Notes: a model not told the origin generated them from the sequence alone. DNA of 64,000 nucleotides from Isoptericola croceus (GCF_029382255.1 NZ_JARLLG010000003.1:62001-126000); one strand, 5' to 3'; shown: positions 40,014 through 49,353, counted from the stretch's first letter. A program made the numbers and translations.

Positions 40014-40113
40014 GTGCGGCGTCGTCGCCCGCCGCACACCTCGACGGGCACACCTCGACCGGCACGCCGCGAGCGCCACCGTGTGCCCTCGTCCAGGATG
40101 AGTCGTGGCGGGA

Positions 40114-40140
40114 TGTCGAGAACACAGGCGCGGCTCCGTC
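40114..40140 (+). promoter_or_regulatory. Candidate ECF42-type promoter
   Basis: TGTCGA (40114-40119), a 17-bp spacer and CGTC (40137-40140) lie about 50 bp before the DGPF gene. As I recall, this matches the TGTCGA / CGAC-CGTC-type motif reported for ECF42 sigma factors. It would make the DGPF-sigma pair self-activating. Confidence 0.6.
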
Positions 40141-40190
40141 CCCGGGACGAGAGCGGCCATGACAGGCCGCCCGAGACGAAGGAGAGCACG

Positions 40191-40598
40191 ATGACCAAGT
40201 ACCTGCTGCTGAAGCACTACCGCGGCGCACCGGCAGCCGTCAACGACGTCCCGATGGAGAGGTGGACGCCCGAGGAGGTCTCGGCGCACGTGCAGTACAT
40301 GCGGGACTTCGCGACCCGGCTCGAGGGGACCGGCGAGTACGTCGACGGCCAGGCGCTCTCCCCGGAGGGCACGTTCGTCCGGTACGACGGCGAGGGGCGA
40401 CCGCCGGTCACCGACGGCCCGTTCCCGGAGACCAAGGACCTGATCGCCGGCTGGATGGTGATCGACGTCGAGAGCCACGAGCGGGCGATCGAGCTGGCCG
40501 GTGAACTGTCCGCCGCCCCCGGCGCTGGCGGCCGGCCCATCCACGAGTGGCTCGAGGTGCGCCCGTTCCTGAGCGCACCACCGACCGTCACGGAGTGA
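40191..40598 (+). CDS. YCII-related DGPF-domain protein
   Basis: A 135-residue protein starting MTKYLLLKHYRG and containing VTDGPFPETKDLIAGWMVID, the DGPF signature of the YCII-related superfamily. Such proteins are regularly encoded beside ECF42 sigma factors and are their main known targets. Their own activity is unknown. The ATG at 40191 follows an AAGGAGA ribosome site. Five bases separate it from the sigma gene. An ECF42-like promoter lies upstream. Confidence 0.88.
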   Translation: MTKYLLLKHYRGAPAAVNDVPMERWTPEEVSAHVQYMRDFATRLEGTGEYVDGQALSPEGTFVRYDGEGRPPVTDGPFPETKDLIAGWMVIDVESHERAIELAGELSAAPGAGGRPIHEWLEVRPFLSAPPTVTE

Positions 40599-40602
40599 CG
40601 AG

Positions 40603-41748
40603 GTGGACGATGCCCTGCTGCGGGCGCTCACGCCCGCGGTGATCGGCATCCTCTGCCGTCGCGGAGCGGACTTCGCGACGGCAGAGGATGCCGTGCAGGA
40701 CGCCCTGGTCGAGGCCGTGCGCCGATGGCCCGACGACCCTCCACACGATCCCCAGGGCTGGCTGGTCACCGTCGCCTGGCGCAAGTTCCTCGACGTCGCC
40801 CGTGCGGAGAAGTCCCGGCGGCAGCGCGAGGTCCGGGTCGAGACGGAGCCGGCGCCCGGCCCGGGGGAGTCGGTGGACGACACGCTCCGGCTCTACTTCC
40901 TGTGCGCGCACCCGTCCCTGACGCCCTCGTCGGCCGTCGCCCTGACCTTGCGCGCCGTCGGCGGGCTGACGACGCGGCAGATCGCCCACGCATACCTGGT
41001 ACCGGAGGCGACGATGGCGCAGCGCATCAGCAGGGCCAAGCGCACTGTCGCCCGCGTCCGGCTCGACCAGTCCGGCGATGTCGCCACCGTGCTGCGCGTG
41101 CTCTACCTCGTCTTCAACGAGGGGTACTCCGGCGACGTCGACCTCGCCGCGGAGGCGATCCGCCTCACCCGTGAGCTGCGCGCGATGGTCGACCACCCGG
41201 AGGTCGCCGGCCTGCTCGCGCTCATGCTGCTCCACCACGCCCGGCGCCCGGCGCGTACCCGAGCCGACGGCAGCCTCGTGCCCTTGGCCGAGCAGGACCG
41301 CTCCCGGTGGGACACCCGTCTCATCGCTGAGGGAGTCGAGATCCTCCAGGCGGCGCTCGCCCGCGACCGGCTGGGCGAGTTCCAGGCGCAGGCAGCCGTC
41401 GCGGCGCTGCATGCCGACGCCTGGACGGTCGAGGAGACCGACTGGGTGCAGATCGTCGAGTGGTACGACGAGCTGCTGCGGCTCACCGACAACCCGGTCG
41501 CCCGGCTCAACCGTGTCGTCGCGGTCGCCGAGGCCGACGGTCCGCGCGCGGGCCTGGCCGCCCTGTCGGAGGTCGATCATGGCGTGCCCCGGTACGCCGC
41601 CGTCGCCGCGTACCTGCACGAGCGCGACGGCGATCCCGCGACCGCGGCCCGGCTCTATGCGGACGCCGCGCGCGCGGCGTCCAACCTGCCGGAACGTGAT
41701 CACCTGACGCGGCAGGCCGCCCGGCTCAACTCCCGGTCATCACGCTGA
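40603..41748 (+). CDS. ECF42-type RNA polymerase sigma factor with C-terminal extension
   Basis: A 381-residue sigma factor. Region 2 includes FATAEDAVQDALVEAVRRWP and GWLVTVAWRKFLDVAR. Region 4 includes ALTLRAVGGLTTRQIAHAYL and EATMAQRISRAKRTV. A long helical C-terminal extension (about 175-381) contains the RLNRVVAVAEADGP repeat and ends HERDGDPATAARLYADAAR. This size, the absence of an anti-sigma gene and the adjoining DGPF gene identify the ECF42 group, in which the extension is thought to control activity. The start is GTG 40603. The inducing signal is unknown. Confidence 0.88.
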   Translation: MDDALLRALTPAVIGILCRRGADFATAEDAVQDALVEAVRRWPDDPPHDPQGWLVTVAWRKFLDVARAEKSRRQREVRVETEPAPGPGESVDDTLRLYFLCAHPSLTPSSAVALTLRAVGGLTTRQIAHAYLVPEATMAQRISRAKRTVARVRLDQSGDVATVLRVLYLVFNEGYSGDVDLAAEAIRLTRELRAMVDHPEVAGLLALMLLHHARRPARTRADGSLVPLAEQDRSRWDTRLIAEGVEILQAALARDRLGEFQAQAAVAALHADAWTVEETDWVQIVEWYDELLRLTDNPVARLNRVVAVAEADGPRAGLAALSEVDHGVPRYAAVAAYLHERDGDPATAARLYADAARAASNLPERDHLTRQAARLNSRSSR

Positions 41749-41774
41749 GTCGTGGGGCGGAGCGGTGGACGGAC

Positions 41775-42200
41775 TCAGACGCCGGCCGGGGCCCAGGCGC
41801 CGATGATGACGGCCATCACGGCGAACGTCACCAGCTCGTGCGCGATGTTCATGACGGTCAGTGCGGCAGGCCGGCCCTCGAAGGCGTCGTGGGTGACGAA
41901 CCGGGCCGCGGTGAAGCCCGCCCAGAGGAAGCCTGCCGTCGCGAGTGCCGTGCCGAGGAAGCCTCCGCCGTAGAACTCCCAGGCGATGTAGGTCGCGCCG
42001 GCCAGGACCCAGGCAGACACGAAGCTGACGAGCACGGTGACGACGATCGGGCCGACGGCGCTTCCCTGCTTGTCCGGGTCGACGTGCGCGAGGCGCATCC
42101 ACCTGTTCCCGAACACCTTCGGCGTGTACCAGATCGAGCCGACGACCAACGTCGACACCGTGGCGGCCACGACGGCCCAGTAGTTGATCTCGGGAACCAT
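41775..42200 (-). CDS. DUF1761 membrane protein
   Basis: A 141-residue protein with four hydrophobic helices. [33 protein letters not shown] and a late [20 protein letters not shown] segment are typical of DUF1761, a small integral membrane family of unknown function. ATG 42200 follows AAGGAG by 7 nt. It is transcribed divergently from rpe across 55 bp. It is the last member of the accessory block between rsmB and rpe. Confidence 0.8.
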   Translation of the reverse strand: MVPEINYWAVVAATVSTLVVGSIWYTPKVFGNRWMRLAHVDPDKQGSAVGPIVVTVLVSFVSAWVLAGATYIAWEFYGGGFLGTALATAGFLWAGFTAARFVTHDAFEGRPAALTVMNIAHELVTFAVMAVIIGAWAPAGV

Positions 42201-42242
42201 GCGCTGCTCCTTCGCGTGCACGTGCCGGCCGGTGACCGGCCC

Positions 42243-42255
42243 TACGCTGTGCATC
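42243..42255 (+). promoter_or_regulatory. Leaderless -10 box of rpe
   Basis: TACGCT (42243-42248) ends 7 nt before the rpe ATG, the same arrangement as aroQ, predicting a leaderless mRNA. Confidence 0.6.
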
Positions 42256-42918
42256 ATGGCAGCCCTGATCAACCCGAGCATCCTGTCGGCCGACTTCGCG
42301 AACCTCGAACGCGACCTGCAGGTCATCTCGACCGCGGACTACGCGCACGTCGACGTCATGGACAACCACTTCGTGCCCAACCTGACGCTCGGCCTGCCGG
42401 TCTTCGAGCGGCTCGCGCAGATCTCACCCGTGCCGCTCGACGGGCACCTCATGATCGACGACCCCGACCGCTGGGCACCGGCGTACGCCGAGGCAGGCGC
42501 GGCATCGGTCACGTTCCATGCCGAAGCGGCGCGGGCACCGGTCCGGCTCGCGCGTGAGCTGCGTCGCCTGGGTGCGCGGGCCGGCGTGGCACTGCGCCCC
42601 GCGACGCCGGTGGAGCCGTTCCTCGACCTGCTCGCCGAGGTCGACATGATTCTCGTGATGACCGTCGAGCCCGGCTTCGGCGGCCAGTCCTTCATCGAGG
42701 GGACGCTGCCGAAGATCCGTCGTGCGCGGCAGGCCGTCAGCGAGTCCGGCCTCGACGTGCACATCCAGGTCGACGGCGGGGTGTCGCGGGACACGATCGA
42801 ACGCGCCGCCGACGCCGGCGCCAACGTCTTCGTCGCAGGGTCGGCGGTGTTCGGGGCGGAGAACGTCCCGGCGGAGATCGCGGTGCTGCGGGACATGGCG
42901 AGCAAGCACACGCACTGA
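42256..42918 (+). CDS. rpe: Ribulose-phosphate 3-epimerase
   Basis: A 220-residue TIM-barrel enzyme interconverting ribulose 5-phosphate and xylulose 5-phosphate. [20 protein letters not shown], the metal-binding [36 protein letters not shown] and [20 protein letters not shown] are all intact. The ATG at 42256 is favoured over an in-frame start 72 bp upstream because the TACGCT -10 box lies just before it and MAALINPS is the normal N-terminus. Confidence 0.94.
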   Translation: MAALINPSILSADFANLERDLQVISTADYAHVDVMDNHFVPNLTLGLPVFERLAQISPVPLDGHLMIDDPDRWAPAYAEAGAASVTFHAEAARAPVRLARELRRLGARAGVALRPATPVEPFLDLLAEVDMILVMTVEPGFGGQSFIEGTLPKIRRARQAVSESGLDVHIQVDGGVSRDTIERAADAGANVFVAGSAVFGAENVPAEIAVLRDMASKHTH

Positions 42919-42953
42919 GGCAAGACCGACGCTCTCCATGACATGTTCGAGGC

Positions 42954-43451
42954 ATGGAGAGCAGGGGCAGGAGCGTCGTCGCGGCCCGTAGCGCGGCGTG
43001 GGTGGTCGCATCTGTCCTGGCGGCGGCCGCGGCCTGCACCGCGGACGACGGCAGCCAGGTGTGTTTCGACTGGGCGGTGCACGACACCCCGGCGCAGGCC
43101 GCGCAGGACGCCCTGGTGGTCCGCGGCGCCGTCACCGGCGCCGCGGGGGAGGGCACGGCCTGGGGCGTGCGCGCGACGCGGTGGGACGTCGCCGTCGAGG
43201 AGGTGCTCGCCGGCGAGGGTGTCGAGGCAGGTCAGCAGGTCACGGTGCTGTCCTCCCCGGAGACCTGCAACGGCGGGCGTGGCCCCTATCCGGCGGGTGA
43301 CCCCCTCGACGTCGACGGTGAGGTCATCGTCATCCTGCACGACGACGCCGAGCTCGGGCTCCGGACGGTCACGCCGTTCGACGGCGTCGTGGCGGCCGGA
43401 CCGGACGGGGGGCTGCCCGAGCGGTGGCCGGCCGACCACTACCGCCCGTGA
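42954..43451 (+). CDS. Putative lipoprotein of unknown function
   Basis: A 165-residue protein with a basic start, a hydrophobic stretch (about 12-27) and a cysteine at about 28 after LAAAAAC, which resembles a lipobox. The mature part contains a beta-rich domain (VVRGAVTGAAGEGTAW and VEEVLAGEGVEAGQQVTVLS) of the kind found in small actinobacterial exported proteins. No named family is recognised. It ends 6 bp from mgtE on the other strand. The ATG start is supported only by reading frame and signal sequence. Confidence 0.6.
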   Translation: MESRGRSVVAARSAAWVVASVLAAAAACTADDGSQVCFDWAVHDTPAQAAQDALVVRGAVTGAAGEGTAWGVRATRWDVAVEEVLAGEGVEAGQQVTVLSSPETCNGGRGPYPAGDPLDVDGEVIVILHDDAELGLRTVTPFDGVVAAGPDGGLPERWPADHYRP

Positions 43452-43457
43452 CGCGGC

Positions 43458-44804
43458 TCAGATCCCCAGCACCGCCCGGGCGATGAGGAAGTACACCACG
43501 AGCCCCGTGGCGTCGATGAACGTGGTGATGAACGGGTTGGAGAAGACCGCCGGGTCGACGCCGAGCTTTCGGGCCACCAGCGGCATGATCCCGCCCACGG
43601 AGGCGGCCAGCGTGCACACTCCGACCAGCGTCAGCCCGATGACCAGACCGACGTCGACGCCGTAGAGCGTGCCGACCACCGCGAACCCGAGCGCGCCGAG
43701 CAGCGCACCGAGCAGGAGCCCGACCCGCACCTCGCGCCCCAGGACACGCAGCACGTCACGCGGGCGGACGTCGTCGAGCGCGAGGGCGCGGGTGATCGTC
43801 GTGGCGGCCTGGTTGCCGGTGTTCCCGCCGGTACCGATCATCAGGGGGACGAAGAGGCTGAGCACGACCATCTGCTCGAGCGTGTCCTCGAAGGCCCCGA
43901 GCACCTGGACGGTCAACGATGCGCCGACGGCGAGGGCGAGCAGCCAGACCACGCGGGAGCGCACCACCGCGTTGATGGGCGTGGACAGGTACGGCCGGCG
44001 CAGGGGCTCGGCACCACCGGTGCGCGCGGCGTCCTCCGACTCGGCCTCCTCGAGGATCCCCAGGGCGTCGTCGACCGTGAGGATGCCGACGAGGCGAGAC
44101 TCGTTGTCGGTCACGGGCAGCGCGAGCAGCTTGCGGTCGGCGCACTCGCGCGCTGCCTGCTCGGCGTCCATGGTGGCGGGCACCGCGAACGGCTCGCTCA
44201 TGATCGACTCGATGGTGTCGCTCGGCGTGGCGCGCAGGACGTCACGCAGGCTGACCACGCCGACGATCTGGCGGACGGCGTTGACCACCGGGACGGTGTA
44301 GATCGTCTCGGCCTCGTCCAGCCGCAGCCGGATGCGCTGCAGGGTGTCCCCGACGGTGAGGGACGGTGAGGTGGTGGCGTACTCGGGGCTCATGCGTCGT
44401 CCGATCGAGCCCTGGGGGTAGCCGAGGACCGCGGCGGTCATCGCCCGCTCTCGTTGCGGGAGACCGCGCATCAGGCGGTTGGCCACTTTGGCGGGGAGCT
44501 CGTCGAGGAGCGTCACCCGGTCGTCGGGGTCGAGGTCGGTGAACAGGCGTGCCACCTCGTCGTCCTGCAGCGCCTGGACCAGGTCTCCCTGGAGGGTCGG
44601 GTCGAGTCCCTCGAAGACGTCGAGTGCGACGTCCTTGGACAGCAGGCGGTAGAGGACGGCACGGTCCTTGCGTCCGAACCGTTCGAGGACGTCCAGGACG
44701 TCGGCGGGGGAGAGGGCCGCCAGGGTGGTGCGCGCCTCGGTCAGGCGGCCCTCGGCGATGTCGTCCTCCACGGACTCGATGAAGTCATCCGTTCGCATCG
44801 CCAC
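43458..44804 (-). CDS. mgtE: Magnesium transporter MgtE
   Basis: A magnesium channel-like transporter of about 448 residues. The cytoplasmic N domain ([20 protein letters not shown] and [20 protein letters not shown]) precedes two CBS domains ([20 protein letters not shown] and [20 protein letters not shown]) that sense cytosolic magnesium. About five membrane helices follow, with the pore motif [23 protein letters not shown] 44804 is used because GGAGG lies 6 nt upstream. An in-frame TTG at 44867 would add 21 residues. The leader carries a hairpin (44831-44856). Confidence 0.92.
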   Translation of the reverse strand: MAMRTDDFIESVEDDIAEGRLTEARTTLAALSPADVLDVLERFGRKDRAVLYRLLSKDVALDVFEGLDPTLQGDLVQALQDDEVARLFTDLDPDDRVTLLDELPAKVANRLMRGLPQRERAMTAAVLGYPQGSIGRRMSPEYATTSPSLTVGDTLQRIRLRLDEAETIYTVPVVNAVRQIVGVVSLRDVLRATPSDTIESIMSEPFAVPATMDAEQAARECADRKLLALPVTDNESRLVGILTVDDALGILEEAESEDAARTGGAEPLRRPYLSTPINAVVRSRVVWLLALAVGASLTVQVLGAFEDTLEQMVVLSLFVPLMIGTGGNTGNQAATTITRALALDDVRPRDVLRVLGREVRVGLLLGALLGALGFAVVGTLYGVDVGLVIGLTLVGVCTLAASVGGIMPLVARKLGVDPAVFSNPFITTFIDATGLVVYFLIARAVLGI

Positions 44805-44830
44805 GACGAGCCTCCCGAGGGGTAGGTGGA

Positions 44831-44890
44831 CGCGACACCGCACTGCTGCGGTCGCGAAGGGCCGCAAGCCAGGCTAGTCGATCACCTCCT
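44831..44890 (-). promoter_or_regulatory. mgtE leader with hairpin and anti-SD complement
   Basis: On the minus strand the mgtE leader has AGGAGGTGATC (44880-44890), an exact complement of the usual 16S rRNA 3' tail, placed too far from either mgtE start to serve it. A bulged 9-bp hairpin with CCGCA/TGCGG arms (44831-44856) lies between it and the GTG. Confidence 0.35.
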
Positions 44891-44987
44891 GCGACCTGGG
44901 AAAAAATAGTGTGCCAAGCGGCGAATGCCACACACCCACTTGCGTCCCGCACCCCGAAACGGCGCCTCGACGCACAGAGGGCCCGAC

Positions 44988-44999
44988 TACGCTGGTGGG
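44988..44999 (+). promoter_or_regulatory. Leaderless -10 box of hisE
   Basis: TACGCT (44988-44993) ends 6 nt before the hisE GTG, predicting a leaderless hisE-hisG transcript. Confidence 0.55.
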
Positions 45000-45263
45000 G
45001 TGAAGACCTTCGACTCCCTGTTCGCCGAGCTGTCCGAGAAGGCCCAGACCCGCCCCGCCAGGTCGGGGACCGTCGCCCAGCTGGACGCCGGCGTGCATGC
45101 GATCGGCAAGAAGATCGTGGAGGAGGCCGCCGAGGTGTGGATGGCCGCCGAGCACGAGTCGGACGAGGCCGCCGCCGAGGAGATCTCGCAGCTGCTCTAC
45201 CACCTGCAGGTGCTCATGATCGCCAAGGGGCTCTCCCTGGACGACGTGTACGCACATCTGTGA
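45000..45263 (+). CDS. hisE: Phosphoribosyl-ATP pyrophosphatase
   Basis: An 87-residue all-helical enzyme catalysing the second step of histidine synthesis. [20 protein letters not shown] at the start, then [20 protein letters not shown] (metal-binding EExxE motif) and [13 protein letters not shown] are diagnostic. GTG 45000 is chosen because of the -10 box immediately before it and the family length. hisG follows, as is usual in Actinobacteria. Confidence 0.95.
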   Translation: MKTFDSLFAELSEKAQTRPARSGTVAQLDAGVHAIGKKIVEEAAEVWMAAEHESDEAAAEEISQLLYHLQVLMIAKGLSLDDVYAHL

Positions 45264-45328
45264 GCGTCCGGCGCGCTCCGATCCGCACCCACGCCGTCGT
45301 CCCACCCGAACTGAACGAGGTATTCCCT

Positions 45329-46177
45329 TTGCTCCGCATCGCCGTCCCCAACAAGGGCTCGCTGTCGACTCCCGCCACCGACATGCTGCGCGAGGCCGGC
45401 TACCGCCAGCGCCGTGACACCCGCGAGCTCGTGCTCACCGACGCCGACAACGGCGTCGAGTTCTTCTTCCTGCGACCGCGCGACGTCGCGGTGTACGTCG
45501 GGGCCGGCACCGTCGACGTCGGCATCACCGGCCGCGACCTGCTGCTCGACTCCGACGTCGACGCCGTCGAGCACCTGCCGCTCGGGTTCGCGGGATCGAC
45601 CTTCCGCTTTGCCGCCCCGGCCGGCACCATCGACGACGTCGCGCAGATCGCCGGGAAGCGCGTCGCGTCGTCGTACACCACGCTCGTCCGGACGCATCTG
45701 GCACGCCAGGGTGTCGAACCCGCCGCCATCGTCCACCTGGACGGAGCCGTGGAGAGCTCGGTGCGGCTGGGGGTCGCGGACGTGATCGCCGACGTCGTGG
45801 AGACCGGCACCACCCTGCGAGCCGCCGGGCTCGAGGTCTTCGGCGAGCCGATCCTGCGGTCCGAGGCGGTGCTCATCCGCCGGGCCGGGGAACAGGTCCC
45901 GGCGGGGATCGACATCCTCACCCGCCGCCTGCAGGGCGTCATCACCGCCCGCGAGTACGTGCTGCTGGACTACGACGTGCCGACGGAGCTGGTCGATGCC
46001 GCCGTCGCCGTCACCCCGGGGTTCGAGTCGCCCACGGTATCGCCGCTGCACAACGGCCAGTCCGCCGCCGTGCGGGCGATGGTGCCGCGCTCGGAGACGA
46101 ACCGGGTCATGGACGCGCTGTACGACGTCGGTGCCCGCGGCATCCTCGTGACCCGGATCCACGCCAGCCGTCTGTAG
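45329..46177 (+). CDS. hisG: ATP phosphoribosyltransferase (long form)
   Basis: A 282-residue enzyme for the first step of histidine synthesis. It starts [20 protein letters not shown] and has [20 protein letters not shown], the PRPP motif [16 protein letters not shown] and a C-terminal histidine-feedback domain (HASRL end). TTG 45329 gives the standard [11 protein letters not shown]-terminus. A GTG at 45260 overlapping the hisE stop is an alternative that would add 23 residues. It is cotranscribed with hisE. Confidence 0.93.
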   Translation: MLRIAVPNKGSLSTPATDMLREAGYRQRRDTRELVLTDADNGVEFFFLRPRDVAVYVGAGTVDVGITGRDLLLDSDVDAVEHLPLGFAGSTFRFAAPAGTIDDVAQIAGKRVASSYTTLVRTHLARQGVEPAAIVHLDGAVESSVRLGVADVIADVVETGTTLRAAGLEVFGEPILRSEAVLIRRAGEQVPAGIDILTRRLQGVITAREYVLLDYDVPTELVDAAVAVTPGFESPTVSPLHNGQSAAVRAMVPRSETNRVMDALYDVGARGILVTRIHASRL

Positions 46178-46180
46178 CCC

Positions 46181-46639
46181 ATGACCGACGACGGCACGCG
46201 GGACCGCTTCCGGACCTTCCGTCCGTGGTGGACCCGCGTCGCCGTGCTGGTCACGGGCGCGGTCGCCGTGGGCGGGAGCCTGCTCGTGGGGCTGCTCGGT
46301 GAGGAGGGCGTGCTGCTCGGCCCCGGCACGCGGCTGACGTTCGTCGGGTTCGCCGTCTTCGCCGCGTGGCTGCTCTGGCGTCTGGGTGGCGTGCACGCCC
46401 GTCCCGACCCGACGGGCCTGACCGTGCGCAACGTCGTGCGCACCCGCCGCGTCGCGTGGCCCGAGATCGTCGGGGTGCGTCTCACCATGAACGACTCGTG
46501 GGTGATGCTGGACCTCGCCGACGGCGGCACGCTGGCCGTGATGGGCATCCAGCGCGCCGACGGCGAGCGGGGGATGGCGGAGGCCCGCCGGCTGCAGGCG
46601 CTGGCCCGTCAGCTCGGCGAGGCCCCCGACATCTCCTGA
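46181..46639 (+). CDS. PH-domain (bPH6-like) membrane protein
   Basis: A 152-residue protein with two N-terminal membrane helices (about 18-40 and 45-65) and a soluble PH-like domain (LTVRNVVRTRRVAWPEIVGV and a WVMLDLADGGTLAVMGI strand). This is the domain order of the bPH_6 family often found downstream of hisG in Actinobacteria. It begins 3 bp after hisG, so it is in the his transcript. A role in histidine synthesis is not indicated. The function is unknown. Confidence 0.8.
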   Translation: MTDDGTRDRFRTFRPWWTRVAVLVTGAVAVGGSLLVGLLGEEGVLLGPGTRLTFVGFAVFAAWLLWRLGGVHARPDPTGLTVRNVVRTRRVAWPEIVGVRLTMNDSWVMLDLADGGTLAVMGIQRADGERGMAEARRLQALARQLGEAPDIS

Positions 46640-46652
46640 ACCGCGGAAGGGG

Positions 46653-48464
46653 TCAGTGCGCGGCGTTCACGGGTCGGCGCTCGGTGCGCGGCGCACGGCG
46701 TTCCGGCGCGCCCTTGTCGACCGAGATGCGCAGCTGCCGACCTGCGACGTTGGCACGGCCGATGCGGTTCATCGTCGCGTCGTCGAGCGGCTTGGTGATG
46801 TCGACCAGGGAGAAGTTGCCGAAGATGTCGATCTTGCCGATGTCACCACCGCGTAGCCCGCCCTCGTTCGTCAGCGCACCGACGATGCCGCGCGGCTGCG
46901 CTCCGTGAGTGTGCCCGACGGCGATGCGGTAGCGGGTCCCCTCGGCAGGTCGGCGGATGCCGCGGCCGCGCTCGTCCCGGTCGGACCGGGGATGGCGACG
47001 CGTACGGTCACCGTCACGGTCGCCGCGCTCGGCACGGTGCGTCTCACGGGTGCGACCGCCCTTGACCTCGGCGCGCTCCCGCTCGTGCTCCTCCTGGGCC
47101 GCACGGTGGGCCGGACCGTCGTCGCCGACCGCGAGCGCCAGGAGCGCGGCGGCAACCTGAGCGGCGTCGGGGGCCGTCCCGTCCTCGCGGGGGGCGAGGT
47201 GCTCGCTGAGCAGCTCGGTGTACAGGTCGAGGCGGCCGGCCTCGAGTCGGGCGGGCACGGTGCCGAGGATGGTGCGTGCACGGTGCGCGGAGACGTCGCG
47301 GGGGGAGGGGACCTCTACCTCGGCGAGCTTGGCCCGGATGGTGCGCTCGATGTGCTTGAGCTTGCCGCGCTCCTGGGGGGTGACGAAGGAGAGGGCGCGG
47401 CCCGTGCGGCCGGCGCGGCCGGTGCGGCCGATGCGGTGGACGTAGGCCTCGGGCTCGCGGGGGATGTCGAAGTTGACGACGAGTCCGATGCGGTCGACGT
47501 CGAGGCCGCGGGCCGCGACGTCGGTGGCGACGAGGACGTCGAGCGAGCCGTTGCGCAGGCGCTCGACGATCTTTTCGCGCTCCTTCTGGGCGACGTCGCC
47601 GGAGATGGTGGCGGCGGAGACGCCGCGCTCGATGAGGGCGACCCCGACCTCCTCCGCGGCGGCGCGGGTGCGGGTGAAGACGATGGTGGCGTCGGCCTCG
47701 GAGGTGGCGAGGACGCGCACCAGGGATCCGACCTTGTGGCGGAACGGCACGACGGCGTAGGTCTGCTCGACGGCGGTGACGGTGCTGGACTGCCGGGAGA
47801 CGGCGACCTGGACCGGGTTGTTGAGGTGGGTGTCGGCGACGGCGCGGATGGCGGGCGGCATGGTCGCGGAGAACAGGGCGACCTGGCGCTCGGCGGGTGC
47901 CTGGCCGAAGATCTTCTCGACGTCCTCGGCGAAGCCCATGCGGAGCATCTCGTCGGCCTCGTCGAGGACGAGGAACTTGACGGTGTCGAGGTGGAGCGAG
48001 CCGCGTTCGAGGTGGTCCATGACGCGCCCGGGCGTGCCGACCACGACCTGGACGCCGTCGCGCAGGGCGCGTTGCTGCGGGACGTAGGGCGCTCCGCCGT
48101 AGACGGGCAGGACGCGGACGCCGGGCAGGTGAGCGGCGAAGCTCTCGACGGCGTCGGCGACCTGCATGGCGAGCTCGCGGGTGGGGGCCAGGACGAGCGC
48201 CTGGACGTGACCGCGGGACACGTCGGCGGCAGGGTCGACGGCGGCGAGCAGCGGGATGCCGAAGGCCGCGGTCTTGCCGGTGCCCGTCTGGGCGACGCCG
48301 GTGATGTCGCGCCCGGACAGCAGGGCCGGGATCGCCTCGGCCTGGATGGGGGACGGGGTGGTGAAGCCCAGGTCGTCGACGGCCTTCTGCAGCGGTGCAG
48401 GCAGGTTGAGGTCGGCGAAGGTGGTCTCGGGCTCGGTGGGCAGGGTGGAGTCAGGGGTGCTCAT
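46653..48464 (-). CDS. deaD: DEAD-box RNA helicase DeaD/CsdA
   Basis: A 603-residue ATP-dependent RNA helicase for ribosome assembly and cold growth. The Q motif is FADLNLPAPLQKAVDDLGF, motif I is AQTGTGKTAAFG, motif II is VLDEADEMLRMGF, motif III is FSATMP, and motif VI is HRIGRTGRAGRTG. The C-terminus is Arg/Glu-rich (about 460-510) and ends in a DbpA-type RNA-binding fold (IVGALTNEGGLRGGDIGKID). ATG 48464 is chosen because DEAD-box homology begins there. A leader of about 160 nt from a TACGAT -10 box (48630-48635, minus strand) is possible. Confidence 0.93.
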   Translation of the reverse strand: MSTPDSTLPTEPETTFADLNLPAPLQKAVDDLGFTTPSPIQAEAIPALLSGRDITGVAQTGTGKTAAFGIPLLAAVDPAADVSRGHVQALVLAPTRELAMQVADAVESFAAHLPGVRVLPVYGGAPYVPQQRALRDGVQVVVGTPGRVMDHLERGSLHLDTVKFLVLDEADEMLRMGFAEDVEKIFGQAPAERQVALFSATMPPAIRAVADTHLNNPVQVAVSRQSSTVTAVEQTYAVVPFRHKVGSLVRVLATSEADATIVFTRTRAAAEEVGVALIERGVSAATISGDVAQKEREKIVERLRNGSLDVLVATDVAARGLDVDRIGLVVNFDIPREPEAYVHRIGRTGRAGRTGRALSFVTPQERGKLKHIERTIRAKLAEVEVPSPRDVSAHRARTILGTVPARLEAGRLDLYTELLSEHLAPREDGTAPDAAQVAAALLALAVGDDGPAHRAAQEEHERERAEVKGGRTRETHRAERGDRDGDRTRRHPRSDRDERGRGIRRPAEGTRYRIAVGHTHGAQPRGIVGALTNEGGLRGGDIGKIDIFGNFSLVDITKPLDDATMNRIGRANVAGRQLRISVDKGAPERRAPRTERRPVNAAH

Positions 48465-48655
48465 GGCGAAGGTGACCGTTCGTCGGGGTACGGGGGAGTC
48501 CTGCCACGCCGTGCGGCGAGGCGGTCGCTCGGTCCCGGACACACACCTGCACCTGGCTGGATCTCTGCTGCTTGCTGCCAGGGCCTACGAACACGCGGGA
48601 AGACGACGAACTCCGATTGGATTGGTCCCATCGTAGGGGCCGCGAGCGCCAGAGG

Positions 48656-48687
48656 GCAGTGGGCCGGTCGGTGAGTTTGCCCACTGC
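48656..48687. repeat. Inverted repeat between deaD and pgsA
   Basis: GCAGTGGGC (48656-48664) and GCCCACTGC (48679-48687) form a 9-bp stem with a 14-nt loop in the divergent gap, near the candidate deaD promoter and just before the TAGGAT box (48711-48716) of pgsA. It may be an operator. Confidence 0.45.
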
Positions 48688-48747
48688 GGCGCGATCTGCC
48701 CGGTCCTGCGTAGGATGTGCGCGGCAGGCACTCGGTGGACACGGGCG

Positions 48748-49353
48748 GTGATCGTGCAGGCAGGGCAAGATGGTTCGGCCGTGTGGACGGTCCCGAACGT
48801 CGTGAGCATGGTGCGTCTGGCGTTGGTCCCGGTGTTCGCCGTCCTCATCGTGACCGGCGAGGACGTGTGGGCGCTGGTCGTGCTCGCCGTGTCCGGTGCG
48901 AGCGACTGGCTCGACGGATATCTCGCGCGACGGCTGAACCAGGTGACGAAGCTGGGGCAGGTCCTGGACCCGGCGGCGGACCGACTGTTCATCCTGGTGA
49001 CGCTGGTCGGCTTGCTGTGGCGCGGTGTGGTGCCGTGGTGGGTGCTGGCCGCTGTCGTGCTGCGCGACCTGCTGCTGGCCTGTCTGGCCCCGGTGCTGGC
49101 ACGGCACGGTTACGGCCCGCTGGCGGTGAGCCTGGTCGGCAAGACGGCCACGTTCGCCCTCCTGTACGCCTTCCCGCTGCTCCTCCTCGCGGAGACCCCG
49201 GGGCCGGTCGGCGCGGTGTCTCATGCCGTGGGCTGGGCGTTCGCCTGGTGGGGGATCGGGTTGTACTGGCTCGCCGGATGGCACTACCTGGTGCAGACCC
49301 ACCGACTGGTGGCCCGGGGTGCAGGTGGCGAGCGCCAGGAGGACCCGGCATGA
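48748..49353 (+). CDS. pgsA: CDP-alcohol phosphatidyltransferase (PgsA-like)
   Basis: A membrane enzyme of about 201 residues that transfers a phosphatidyl group from CDP-diacylglycerol. The catalytic motif is complete: ASDWLDGYLARRLNQVTKLG with VLDPAADR, matching DGxxARx8GxxxDxxxD. Several hydrophobic helices surround it. The corresponding gene in M. tuberculosis is pgsA2 (Rv1822), at the head of the same block. The acceptor alcohol (glycerol 3-phosphate or another) is undetermined. The start is uncertain, with GTG 48748 used and GTG 48754 also possible. Confidence 0.87.
   Translation: MIVQAGQDGSAVWTVPNVVSMVRLALVPVFAVLIVTGEDVWALVVLAVSGASDWLDGYLARRLNQVTKLGQVLDPAADRLFILVTLVGLLWRGVVPWWVLAAVVLRDLLLACLAPVLARHGYGPLAVSLVGKTATFALLYAFPLLLLAETPGPVGAVSHAVGWAFAWWGIGLYWLAGWHYLVQTHRLVARGAGGERQEDPA

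Noticed and set aside
44805-44999. M-box magnesium riboswitch before mgtE
   Set aside because: The available leader is too short, and I could not match conserved M-box segments.
46905-48674. A 589-codon open frame opposite deaD
   Set aside because: It is a Gly/Asp/Val-rich shadow of the helicase coding strand.
48715-48747. ATG 48715 as the pgsA start
   Set aside because: That ATG overlaps the TAGGAT box itself, so it would lie upstream of the transcription start. A GTG downstream is more likely.
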